Assembly (NCBI GenBank): GCA_029309925.1 | Contig: JARKND010000001.1 | Span: 186,001 to 250,000, forward strand | Reading direction: 5' to 3' | Length of the DNA stretch: 64,000 nt | Origin: Fulvivirgaceae bacterium JP3-4 | GTDB taxonomy: Bacteria; Bacteroidota; Bacteroidia; Cytophagales; Cyclobacteriaceae | Shown: positions 1 through 7,603 of the stretch, in pieces | Layout of the letters: each line of letters begins with the position of its first letter | How positions within the stretch are numbered: position 1 is the first letter of the stretch | Notes under the pieces: model-generated | What the model saw: the letters and a program-made list of their open reading frames with translations, nothing else | Databases searched by the model: none | What the model was told of the DNA's origin: nothing | Program-made: the position numbers and the translations under genes

Positions 1-134
1 TAAAAGAATGGTTGTGGCAATAAAATAACGCATAGGCAAAAGAAATGAGAAAACCCGGATGAGCAAAATGCTTGCAACATGTAGCCCGCAGCGGCAGCTT
101 TTGCATTTCACTCAAATCTCCCTAATATTGCGCC

Positions 135-335
135 CAGATACACGGTTCTTCTGCTGAAACTTCATCAGAAGATTAAAAGGGAATACCGGTGCTCACGTCA
201 GTGAAATTCCGGAGCTGTCCCCGCAACTGTATACCACATTTTGATTGCTGATCATCTTAACGCCACTGTGCTGACGGTACCGTCAGTATGGGAAGGCATC
301 AGCAAGTGGAAGCCAGGAGACCTGCCTTGTGTCTG
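135..335 (+). ncRNA. Cobalamin (AdoCbl) riboswitch
   Basis: The segment carries the conserved cobalamin-riboswitch blocks in order: GGGAATACCGGTG near 180, AAATTCCGGAGCTGTCCCC then GCAACTGTA near 205-230, CACTG near 263, TGGGAAGGC near 289 and AAGCCAGGAGACCTGCC at 310-326. A P1 stem can be drawn between CAGA(TA)CAC at 135-143 and GTGTCTG at 329-335. It lies about 110 nt upstream of a TonB-dependent receptor start, so high B12 should switch off outer-membrane B12 uptake and the genes behind it. The expression platform (transcriptional or translational) was not resolved. Confidence 0.95.
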
Positions 336-445
336 TAATAGTTCAGAGCTTTCGGGTGAAAGGCAATGAGGTAGACGGTACTCCGTTTTATTTCACTTTT
401 TTTCTTCCAGGGCTCATAGTGTTTAACCCTTTAACAAAAAATGCT

Positions 446-2311
446 ATGAGAAAAAAAATGCTGGTCCTATGTGGCCTCATCTCATTTGGTGCGCATGCAC
501 AGGATTCTTTAAAAACTACACTGCTTCAGGAAGTGGTGGTGACAGGAACGAAGTTTGAAGTTCCGGTCGAAAAATCAGGAAAAACAATTCACAAGATCCC
601 GTTGGAACAACTCCAGCGAAACGGTGGAAAAGCACTCAGCGACTTGCTTAACGAGGTTCCCGGATTGCAGATGGACGGGAATTTCGGAACTCCGGGTGCG
701 AACATCTCTTACTACCTGCGTGGTGCGAGAAACCGCCAGACGCTGATTCTCATCGATGGCGTTCCGCTGAATGACCCTTCCGCGATCAACGCAGAGTATG
801 ATCTTCGCTACATTCCCGTTTCCCAAATTCAATCGATCGAAATTTTGAAAGGCGGACTCAGCACACTGTATGGAACCAGTGCGGCAGCCGGAGTGATTAA
901 TATTAAGTTGAAGGATGCAGCTCAGAATTTTTCCGGATCAGCAGAAGTCACAGCGGGGTCTTTCGGCACATTCTCTCAGAACCTGAATGTCAGTGGGACC
1001 GAAGGCAAGTTCACTTATTTCGGTTCCGCGAACAATTTGTCATCCGAAGGATTTTCCGCTGCGCAGGACAATGATCCCGCTGTGGAATTCGACAAAGACG
1101 GATTTAAACGTCAGAATGGATTGTTAAAGCTCGGCTACAAATTCACCGACCGATTTTCCGTGAACCTCCATTCTGCTTATGAAAAATTTGAATCTGACTA
1201 CGATGCGTTCGAATTTGCAGACGCCAGCAATCGCCAGGAATACGACCAGGTGCGGCTGGGCCTTGTGCCGCGTTATCAATATGCCAATGGAGAAGTTGAG
1301 GGAAAGTTTTTTTACAACGTGAACGAGCGGAAATTTTTCAGCGCATTCCCGGCCACCTATCAAGGCAATAACTTCCAGGGAGAGATCACGCACCGCCACC
1401 GTTTTTCGCGCAGCGTGCAGACACTGGCAGGCCTGAACTACCAGGACCTCGCATTTGAGCAGCAGGGAAGCATAAGCAATGACACGGCAAACTTTTCAAT
1501 CTTCGATCCATATGTTTCATTGCTGATAGACTTGCCTGCAGGATTCAGCGTTCATGCAGGCTTGAGATTGAATACACATAGCGTCTACGGCTCGAAGGTT
1601 GTTTACAATCTGAATCCGTCTATGCTTTTTAACCAGGATGGAAATTTCAGGTATAAGGTTTTTGGATCGATCGCCACGAGTTATGTAACGCCATCGCTGT
1701 ATCAACTCTATTCGATCTATGGAAACACGCAGTTGAAGCCGGAAGAAGCGCTGAATTATGAAGCAGGATTTTCGTTGCTGACGGACAGGATCACCTTCAC
1801 CGGGACCTGGTTCTCCCGTGACGAAAGCAGTCCGATCGACTTTGTTTCAATTTTTGATGCCGAAGGCAACTACGTCAGGGGCGAATACAGGAATCTTTCT
1901 ACCGAACGAAATGTCAACGGGATTGAATTGTCCGCAGCGGTTGAGCTAAGTGAATCATTGGCAGCATCCGCACACTGGACCACTATGGATACCGACATAC
2001 CGGTGAGTTTCTACAGGATTCCTAAAAAGAAATATGGAGCATCGGTTACGTGGGCACCGATTCAAAATCTGACACTGAAGGCCGATTACAACTATACGGG
2101 TAAGCGCACTACCTTTGATTATTTCAGTTTCCGCGAAATAACGCTGGCAGATTTTCAGCTGGTTGATATTTTTGCATCGTATGATCTTTTCAAAAAGAAA
2201 CTGAATGTTTATGCCTCAGTGAACAATCTTTTGGATGAGGATTTTGTTGCTGTTTACGGATACACAACACGAGGCAGAACCTTCAACACGGGCGTTCGAT
2301 ATAGTTTTTAG
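446..2311 (+). CDS. TonB-dependent receptor, BtuB-like (B12 uptake)
   Basis: A 621-residue outer-membrane receptor. The ATG at 446 is chosen because it opens a signal peptide (basic MRKKM, hydrophobic stretch, cleavage after AHA); the longer GTG start at 329 falls inside the riboswitch P1 stem. The mature N-terminus has a TonB-box-like EVVVTGT, followed by a plug domain (LSDLLNEVPGL, RGARNRQTLILIDGVPLND, SIEILKGGLSTLYGTSAAAGVINI) and a barrel with alternating aromatic strands ending in the usual terminal Phe (VRYSF). Length fits BtuB-type vitamin B12 receptors rather than the roughly 1000-residue SusC type. The cobalamin riboswitch in its leader makes corrinoid import the best call. It is followed within 2 nt by the DUF5522 gene. 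Confidence 0.93.
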   Translation: MRKKMLVLCGLISFGAHAQDSLKTTLLQEVVVTGTKFEVPVEKSGKTIHKIPLEQLQRNGGKALSDLLNEVPGLQMDGNFGTPGANISYYLRGARNRQTLILIDGVPLNDPSAINAEYDLRYIPVSQIQSIEILKGGLSTLYGTSAAAGVINIKLKDAAQNFSGSAEVTAGSFGTFSQNLNVSGTEGKFTYFGSANNLSSEGFSAAQDNDPAVEFDKDGFKRQNGLLKLGYKFTDRFSVNLHSAYEKFESDYDAFEFADASNRQEYDQVRLGLVPRYQYANGEVEGKFFYNVNERKFFSAFPATYQGNNFQGEITHRHRFSRSVQTLAGLNYQDLAFEQQGSISNDTANFSIFDPYVSLLIDLPAGFSVHAGLRLNTHSVYGSKVVYNLNPSMLFNQDGNFRYKVFGSIATSYVTPSLYQLYSIYGNTQLKPEEALNYEAGFSLLTDRITFTGTWFSRDESSPIDFVSIFDAEGNYVRGEYRNLSTERNVNGIELSAAVELSESLAASAHWTTMDTDIPVSFYRIPKKKYGASVTWAPIQNLTLKADYNYTGKRTTFDYFSFREITLADFQLVDIFASYDLFKKKLNVYASVNNLLDEDFVAVYGYTTRGRTFNTGVRYSF

Positions 2312-2313
2312 TG

Positions 2314-2487
2314 ATGAACGAGGAAAAACCAAAAGACGATTCGAAGAACAATGAACCGGTCTACTGGTACATGGAGAATGGTCTGATGGTTTTTACCGAA
2401 GCCTATCATCTGAAACGAGGCTATTGCTGCAGGAATGGCTGCAGGCATTGCCCGTACGGATTCAGGAAGGATAAGCAGTCAAAATAG
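2314..2487 (+). CDS. Cysteine-rich DUF5522-type microprotein
   Basis: A 57-residue ORF starting 2 nt after the receptor stop and ending exactly where the next gene starts, so it is clearly in the B12 operon. The acidic, lysine-rich N-terminus is followed by YWYMENGLMVFTEAYHLKRG and then a cysteine/histidine cluster, CC-RNG-C-RHCPYG, at residues 38-49. I recognise this as the DUF5522 pattern (ENG.MVFT..YHL.RG.CC...CRHCPY), a small family common in Bacteroidota. The four Cys and one His could bind a metal or an Fe-S cluster. Function is unknown; the operon position suggests a link to corrinoid or metal handling, which is inference only. Confidence 0.85.
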   Translation: MNEEKPKDDSKNNEPVYWYMENGLMVFTEAYHLKRGYCCRNGCRHCPYGFRKDKQSK

Positions 2488-3219
2488 ATGAATGATAGAG
2501 GAATGAAGAAGCGGGTAGCAGTAAGCTGGAGCGGAGGTAAAGACTCCGCTTTTGCTTTGTACAAAATTTTGACGAATCCTGAATACGAGGTTGATAGTAT
2601 TCATACGGTGTTCGACAGCGAGAGCAGACGTGTCGGCATGCACGGTATTCGTGAATCAGTGATTGAAGCGCAGGCGGAGACAATTGGCCTTCGTCTCGAA
2701 AAACTGTACATGGATGCCTCGGAAAGTCATGATGCCTACACCACACTCATGGCGAATTATTACAGGACGCTCAAGGTGCGTGGTGTGGATGCCATTGTAT
2801 TTGGCGATATTTTTCTGGAAGACTTAAAAAAATTTCGCGATGACCTTCTTGTAGACGCTGGTCTTTCGGGAATTTATCCGCTGTGGAAAATCGATTCCGA
2901 TATCCTGATTCACGACTTTATAAACCTCGGTTTTAAAACACTGGTCTGTGCTGCGAATGGAAAATATTTTTCGAAGGCAGCGCTGGGCAGAACAATTGAT
3001 GAAAAATTCCTGGCTGACCTGCCAATTGGTGTCGACCCTTGCGGGGAAAATGGCGAGTTTCATACGTTCGTTTATGACGGGCCGGTTTTTGCCGAACCTG
3101 TGCGGGTAAAAACTATCGAGGTGGTCGCACGGGACTACAAATTCAAATTTGTCGATGATGGTGGCGACATTCACGAGACTGTCACACCTTTCCTGTTCTG
3201 CGAGGTCACGATTCCCTGA
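2488..3219 (+). CDS. DUF71/COG2102 PP-loop ATP pyrophosphatase
   Basis: A 243-residue enzyme with the PP-loop SGGKDSA at residues 15-21, which adenylates a substrate with release of pyrophosphate, and the family C-terminal signature DPCGENGEFHTFVYDGP. The archaeal/eukaryotic relatives are diphthamide synthases (Dph6, amide formation on EF2), but bacteria lack diphthamide. Comparative genomics, as I recall it, assigned a bacterial subgroup of this family to B12 salvage because it clusters with B12 transport genes. Here it sits in the riboswitch-controlled receptor operon, which fits. The start abuts the upstream TAG; an internal ATG at 2503 is an alternative. Its 3' end overlaps the convergent meaB by 14 nt. 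Confidence 0.88.
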   Translation: MNDRGMKKRVAVSWSGGKDSAFALYKILTNPEYEVDSIHTVFDSESRRVGMHGIRESVIEAQAETIGLRLEKLYMDASESHDAYTTLMANYYRTLKVRGVDAIVFGDIFLEDLKKFRDDLLVDAGLSGIYPLWKIDSDILIHDFINLGFKTLVCAANGKYFSKAALGRTIDEKFLADLPIGVDPCGENGEFHTFVYDGPVFAEPVRVKTIEVVARDYKFKFVDDGGDIHETVTPFLFCEVTIP

Positions 3220-4207
3220 TCAACTTATGATACTCAGCGAGCAGTTGCTGAGCTGCCGAGTAAGGTGACGTTAATTTCTCCCGGACTGACACCGACAATT
3301 TCGCCATGGCATTTTGAAGAAACTCGTTGCGCTGAAAGTCAAGAACCAAAAGTTGCTGGAAGTATTCTTTAAACCACTGCACATTCTGTTCACTTCGCTG
3401 TTGTTCGAAGAAACCCGACTCAGAAGTTTTTGTCTGAAATTTTTTGATCAGCTTCCACACCTCCGCGATCCCTTTGTTCTCAATCGAGGAACTTGTTGAT
3501 ACGACAGGAGACCAGCCCGATGAACGTGCGGGAAAAAGATGAAGCGCATGTTGAAAATCCGCCTGGGCTTTGGTTGCGTGTTGAATGTTATCACCATCCG
3601 CCTTCGTGATCACGATCGCATCTGCCATCTCCATTATTCCTTTCTTGATGCCTTGGAGTTCATCACCCGCACCGGCAAGCATGAGCAACAGAAAGAAATC
3701 GACCATGTTTCTGACGCTCACTTCAGACTGACCAACCCCAACGGTCTCCACGATGATTACATCGAATCCTGCGGCCTCACACAACAGCATCGCTTCACGC
3801 GTTCGGTTTGCAATTCCACCAAGGATATTTCCCGAAGCGGTCGGGCGGATGTAAACGTTGGGATTTTTAGACAGCGATTGCATGCGGGTTTTATCACCAA
3901 GAATGCTTCCCTTCGTAAGCTGACTTGACGGATCGATGGTGAGCACTGCTATTTTTTTTCCATCGTCACTCAACGTATTGCCGAAAGCTTCAATGAAGGT
4001 GCTTTTTCCAACGCCAGGCACGCCCGTGATCCCGATGCGGATGGAGTTTCCGGTGCGCGGCATGATCTGTTCAATAAGCTGTCCCGCTAAAATCTGATCG
4101 TTCGGCAGGTTACTTTCTGCAAGCGTGATGGCTTTAGAGAGCACGATCCTGTCTCCGGAGGCAAGTCCGTCAACGTATTGAGCTATTGTGAGTCGTGAGT
4201 TATTCAA
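3206..4207 (-). CDS. meaB: Methylmalonyl-CoA mutase-associated GTPase MeaB
   Basis: A 333-residue G3E-type P-loop GTPase of the MeaB/ArgK family. Walker A is GVPGVGKST (residues 62-70); the switch segments include IDPSSQLTKGSILGDKTRM and VETVGVGQSE, and the base-recognition motif is TKAD. MeaB protects and reloads the adenosylcobalamin-dependent methylmalonyl-CoA mutase. The start appears to be TTG at 4207, since no in-frame ATG lies upstream and the family N-terminus (a YVxGLxxGDRxxLSKAITLxES block) begins right there. The mutase subunits are not in this window. It is convergent with the B12 uptake operon. Confidence 0.93.
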   Translation of the reverse strand: MNNSRLTIAQYVDGLASGDRIVLSKAITLAESNLPNDQILAGQLIEQIMPRTGNSIRIGITGVPGVGKSTFIEAFGNTLSDDGKKIAVLTIDPSSQLTKGSILGDKTRMQSLSKNPNVYIRPTASGNILGGIANRTREAMLLCEAAGFDVIIVETVGVGQSEVSVRNMVDFFLLLMLAGAGDELQGIKKGIMEMADAIVITKADGDNIQHATKAQADFQHALHLFPARSSGWSPVVSTSSSIENKGIAEVWKLIKKFQTKTSESGFFEQQRSEQNVQWFKEYFQQLLVLDFQRNEFLQNAMAKLSVSVREKLTSPYSAAQQLLAEYHKLIRES

Positions 4208-4263
4208 TAAAATATGGTGTCTTTCGGAGCTAATTTCTAAATTTACTGGATACCTGGCCTGTT

Positions 4264-5610
4264 ATGAAAAAAATAATTCTTAAAGGGATCTTTGTCACGT
4301 CCTTTGTCTTTCTGACCATGTGGGGTTTCTCTGCACTCCCGAACATGAAAGTCTTCAGCTTTATTGACCCAATCTCGCAGGCGCTTGGAGAGTTTCAGCT
4401 TACCGACTGGGTCTTTTCTAAGTTCCGCCCTGAACCAAAGCCCGATGACCGGATTGTTCTTGTAAATATCGGACCATCGCGAAGAGCTGTAGCACACCAG
4501 GTGCGTGTGATCAGCGAACATAAACCGAAAGTCATTGGCATCGATAGTTTCTTCAATTGTGAAGGCGGCTTTTACGATACTACAAACTGTCCTCAGCTTC
4601 GTGACACTTTGGGAAACCTCATGCTCAGCGATGCAATTCAGTCAGCGGGAAATGTGGTGCTCGTGTCGCGACTGATGCAAACAGATTCAGTGGCTGCGTT
4701 AGACGTGGCCGATGTCTTTGATACCGTTGAATACTCAGATCCGATTTTTCGCGAACATGCGATCAATGCCTATGCAAACCTTCCCACGGGTGACCGCGAT
4801 GGCAATTATGTGGCAACCTACCAGGAAGACGTAAAGATCTGCCGCGACATCATACCCCAGCTGACCGTCTTCGGAAAGCGTGAGCTTGCATTTTCTGTGC
4901 AGATGGCGATGCTCTACGATTCTGCAAAGACAAAACGATTCCTGGAGCGCGGAAATTTTGAGGAAGTAATAAACTATACAGGGAATCTAAATATCAGTGA
5001 TGTGCGTGTGAAGGAGTATCGCGATCAGATGAAGTCGGTCTCGGAGTTCAACGCATTGTGTTACGCCATCGACTGGCAGCAATTTATTGATGGCGATTAC
5101 GAGCCATCCATCTTCGAGAACAGCGTGGTGATCATTGGATACCTGGGTGATTACTTCGGAGATCCCGCATGGGAAGATAAATTCTTCACGCCACTGAATT
5201 CGAAACCCGCAGGTCGCGCAAACCCCGATATGTTCGGTCCGGTAATTCACGCCAACGTGGTGGCTATGATACTTAATGAAGATTATATTGACGAAATCGG
5301 TCTGGCAGCACAAGTCATCATCGCAGCGATCATCTGCTTTTTGAACGTGCTATTGTTCTCCTGGCTCGACAGGAATTTTCCCTTGCTGTATGATGCACTT
5401 TCGGTCATTATCCAGCTTGTTCAGATCGTCATTGTGTCGGGAACCATCATTTATGTATTTGCAAAATTTAATCTGAAACTTGACCTGACAATGACGATGG
5501 GTGCGGTGGCATTAATTGGCCCCTGTTTTGATATCTACAAGGGCGTTGAAAATATTATCGTTAAAAGGCTTACTCCCACACAACAACCCGTATTAACAAC
5601 TCAAGACTAA
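4264..5610 (+). CDS. CHASE2-domain membrane protein
   Basis: 448 residues. An N-terminal signal-anchor helix (residues 5-22) is followed by a large extracytoplasmic region with CHASE2 landmarks: DDRIVLVNI, KVIGIDSFF, a mid-domain NYTG, a FENSVVIIGYLGD block and MFGPVIHANVVAMIL. Three transmembrane helices (about residues 345-435) close the protein, with only a short cytoplasmic tail. Classical CHASE2 sensors carry a kinase, cyclase or GGDEF output; none is present here, so signal output must come from a partner or the protein is structural. The two FecR-like secreted proteins downstream are plausible partners, because CHASE2 and FecR domains are often linked in genomes. The gap to the next gene is 40 nt. 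Confidence 0.85.
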   Translation: MKKIILKGIFVTSFVFLTMWGFSALPNMKVFSFIDPISQALGEFQLTDWVFSKFRPEPKPDDRIVLVNIGPSRRAVAHQVRVISEHKPKVIGIDSFFNCEGGFYDTTNCPQLRDTLGNLMLSDAIQSAGNVVLVSRLMQTDSVAALDVADVFDTVEYSDPIFREHAINAYANLPTGDRDGNYVATYQEDVKICRDIIPQLTVFGKRELAFSVQMAMLYDSAKTKRFLERGNFEEVINYTGNLNISDVRVKEYRDQMKSVSEFNALCYAIDWQQFIDGDYEPSIFENSVVIIGYLGDYFGDPAWEDKFFTPLNSKPAGRANPDMFGPVIHANVVAMILNEDYIDEIGLAAQVIIAAIICFLNVLLFSWLDRNFPLLYDALSVIIQLVQIVIVSGTIIYVFAKFNLKLDLTMTMGAVALIGPCFDIYKGVENIIVKRLTPTQQPVLTTQD

Positions 5611-5650
5611 GAAAATTCGTATTTTAGACAGTTTTTTATCCAATAACCCA

Positions 5651-6550
5651 ATGAAAACGAGAAAGTTGACCCTAATTTTTGCCCTTTCCGCCATAGTATG
5701 CTCAGTATTCGGTCAGGATTATACTTTTAAGGTTCTGGCCAATAAAGGTTCGAATGAGGTGAAATCAGGTGATACCTGGCAACCCTTGAAGACAGGCGCA
5801 ACCCTGCGGGAAAACGATGAGATCAAACTTGCTGACAATGCTTACGTTGGTCTTGTGCACAAAAATGGCAGCCCTCTGGAGTGGAAGAAAGCAGGAAACA
5901 CAACGGTGAAAGTACTTGCCCAGCAGTTGAAAACGGGAAGCAGTGTACTCAACAAATACACTGACTTTATCCTCAGTTCAAATTCAGCGGAAGCGAAAAA
6001 AAACCGATTGAGTGCAACGGGGGCGGTGCACCGTGCCACTGAAACTGCAGCGCTTACGCTTATCTTCCCTGATAAGAACAAACCTGAAGTTTACAACAAC
6101 ACCGCTGTGGTTAACTGGGAAGATGCGAAGGCTTCCGGTCCTTACGTGGTATCAGTACTTAACCTCTTTGAAGAAGAAGTGATGACGATTGAGACACCGG
6201 AAAAGAGTGTGAAGATTGACCTCGCAGATCCAAAGCTTGCAGCTGAGTCCAATCTTCTGGTTGAAGTGTATTCAAAGGCTGACAAAAAAGTTGCTTCGAA
6301 GCAACACATGATCAAGCGCATGAGTCCAGCTGAAAAAGAAAATATTAAAAAATCGCTGGGCGAAATTATCGGAGAGGTAAATGAGCCTACTGCGCTGAAC
6401 AAACTTCTGCTTGCAGGTTTTTATGAGGAGAACAATCTGATCATCGATGCGATTGCTGCGTACGAAGAAGCGATCCAGCTTGCCCCTGATGTTCCAACAT
6501 TCAAAGAGGCGTATGATGAGTTTCTGCTGCGACAGAATCTGAAAAAATAA
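5651..6550 (+). CDS. FecR-like secreted protein, copy 1
   Basis: 299 residues with an N-terminal signal peptide ending at VFGQ (about residue 22). The first third resembles a FecR domain: WQPLKTGATL, DEIKLADNAYVGLVHKNGSPL and a following VKVL strand. A middle beta-rich segment (NTAVVNWEDAKASGPYVV) follows, and the C-terminal 70 residues are helical and TPR-like (NKLLLAGFYEENNLIIDAIAAYEEAIQLAPD). No transmembrane helix, so it is probably periplasmic or surface-located. It is a tandem paralogue of the gene at 6658. The exact role is unknown; the link to the CHASE2 gene is by position. Confidence 0.8.
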   Translation: MKTRKLTLIFALSAIVCSVFGQDYTFKVLANKGSNEVKSGDTWQPLKTGATLRENDEIKLADNAYVGLVHKNGSPLEWKKAGNTTVKVLAQQLKTGSSVLNKYTDFILSSNSAEAKKNRLSATGAVHRATETAALTLIFPDKNKPEVYNNTAVVNWEDAKASGPYVVSVLNLFEEEVMTIETPEKSVKIDLADPKLAAESNLLVEVYSKADKKVASKQHMIKRMSPAEKENIKKSLGEIIGEVNEPTALNKLLLAGFYEENNLIIDAIAAYEEAIQLAPDVPTFKEAYDEFLLRQNLKK

Positions 6551-6573
6551 CATTCGAAAATATTTTTTCGAAA

Positions 6574-6600
6574 AGAGCCGCTTCCCCGCGGCTTTATTCG
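6574..6600 (+). terminator. Rho-independent terminator after FecR-like copy 1
   Basis: Stem AGCCGC (6576-6581), loop TTCCCC, AGCGGCT-type return GCGGCT (6588-6593), followed by TTATT. It separates the two tandem paralogues into different transcripts. Confidence 0.75.
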
Positions 6601-6657
6601 TTTTAGTTGAAGGCTTTAATCGGAACGAAATAACCCATTATTCTCAAACTAACGATT

Positions 6658-7536
6658 ATGAAAAATACTTTCTTATCCTTTGTCTTTCTGGCGTTCGTCA
6701 TTACGGTGCAGGCACAGGATTACGATTTCAAAGTGCTTGTGACAAAAGGAAAAAACGAATTGAAGCGCAGTGCGTGGGAGGGGCTCAAGGTAGGCACAAA
6801 CCTTAAGAAAGCTGACGAGATCAGAGTCGGTCCGAATTCGTATCTGGGCCTGATTCACTCGAGCGGAAAACCACTAGAGCTAAAGGAAGCAAAAACTTAC
6901 AAGGTGTCCGATCTTCTTACAAAAGTTACCAGTAGCCCGAGCGTGTTAAACAAATACACAGAGTTTATCATTAGCTCAAACACGACAAAGCGCAATAACC
7001 TGACCGCAACGGGAGCCGTACACCGCGGTCCAAATACGATTCATTTATTCCTGCCGAAGTCAGAGCTGGCGTATGCCTATGGTGATTCAATTACAGTACA
7101 GTGGGAGAAAGACAAGGCGGCAGCTCCATACATTGTGACATTTACAAGTTTCTTTGGCGATGAATTGTTCAAGACTGAAACAAAAAACAATTATGTAACG
7201 GTGAACATCAATTCACCCGCCTTTGCAAGCGAGAATGAATTCCAGGTGAACGTGGTTTCGAAAACAGACCGGAAAAAATCTGACGACTACCCGATCAGAA
7301 AAGTGAAGAAGGACGAGCGCGCACGCGTGAAGCCATTGCTTACTGAAGTGTTGAACCAAACAAAGGAGAACACCGCTATCAACAAGTTATGGCAGGCAGG
7401 ATTTTTTGAAAAGGAAAAACTTTTTATCGATGCCGCTACTGCATTCCAGAAAGCAGTGAAACTTGAGCCTGCATTACAGGAACAGTATGATGAGTTCCTG
7501 CTGAGGAACGGAATGAAGGAACTGCCGAAGAAGTGA
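6658..7536 (+). CDS. FecR-like secreted protein, copy 2
   Basis: 292 residues, a tandem duplicate of the gene at 5651. It has the same plan: a signal peptide ending at VQAQ, a FecR-like block (WEGLKVGTNL, ADEIRVGPNSYLGLIHSSGKPL), the shared SVLNKYTEFIISSNTTK and LTATGAVHRG segments, a beta-rich middle, and a C-terminal TPR-like pair (INKLWQAGFFEKEKLFIDAATAFQKAVKLEP). The two copies have clearly diverged but keep domain order, so the duplication is not recent. It is transcribed separately, with a terminator between the copies and another behind it. Confidence 0.8.
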   Translation: MKNTFLSFVFLAFVITVQAQDYDFKVLVTKGKNELKRSAWEGLKVGTNLKKADEIRVGPNSYLGLIHSSGKPLELKEAKTYKVSDLLTKVTSSPSVLNKYTEFIISSNTTKRNNLTATGAVHRGPNTIHLFLPKSELAYAYGDSITVQWEKDKAAAPYIVTFTSFFGDELFKTETKNNYVTVNINSPAFASENEFQVNVVSKTDRKKSDDYPIRKVKKDERARVKPLLTEVLNQTKENTAINKLWQAGFFEKEKLFIDAATAFQKAVKLEPALQEQYDEFLLRNGMKELPKK

Positions 7537-7557
7537 TTTTGAAAAACATCTGGATAA

Positions 7558-7591
7558 TAAAAAAGCCGTCAGTGAGTGACGGCTTTTTTTG
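7558..7591. terminator. Bidirectional rho-independent terminator
   Basis: AGCCGTCA (7564-7571), loop GTGAG, TGACGGCT (7577-7584), with an A-run before and a T-run after. It can end both the plus-strand FecR-like gene and the minus-strand lipoprotein gene that stops at 7604. Confidence 0.9.
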
Positions 7592-7603
7592 TTGGTTAAA
7601 TAT

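Noticed and set aside
1-134. Gene or promoter in the first 134 bases
   Set aside because: No ORF with sense composition and no convincing promoter pair for the riboswitch transcript was found.
329-445. Longer GTG start of the TonB receptor at 329
   Set aside because: It lies in the P1 stem of the riboswitch and would put 39 non-signal residues before a clear signal peptide.
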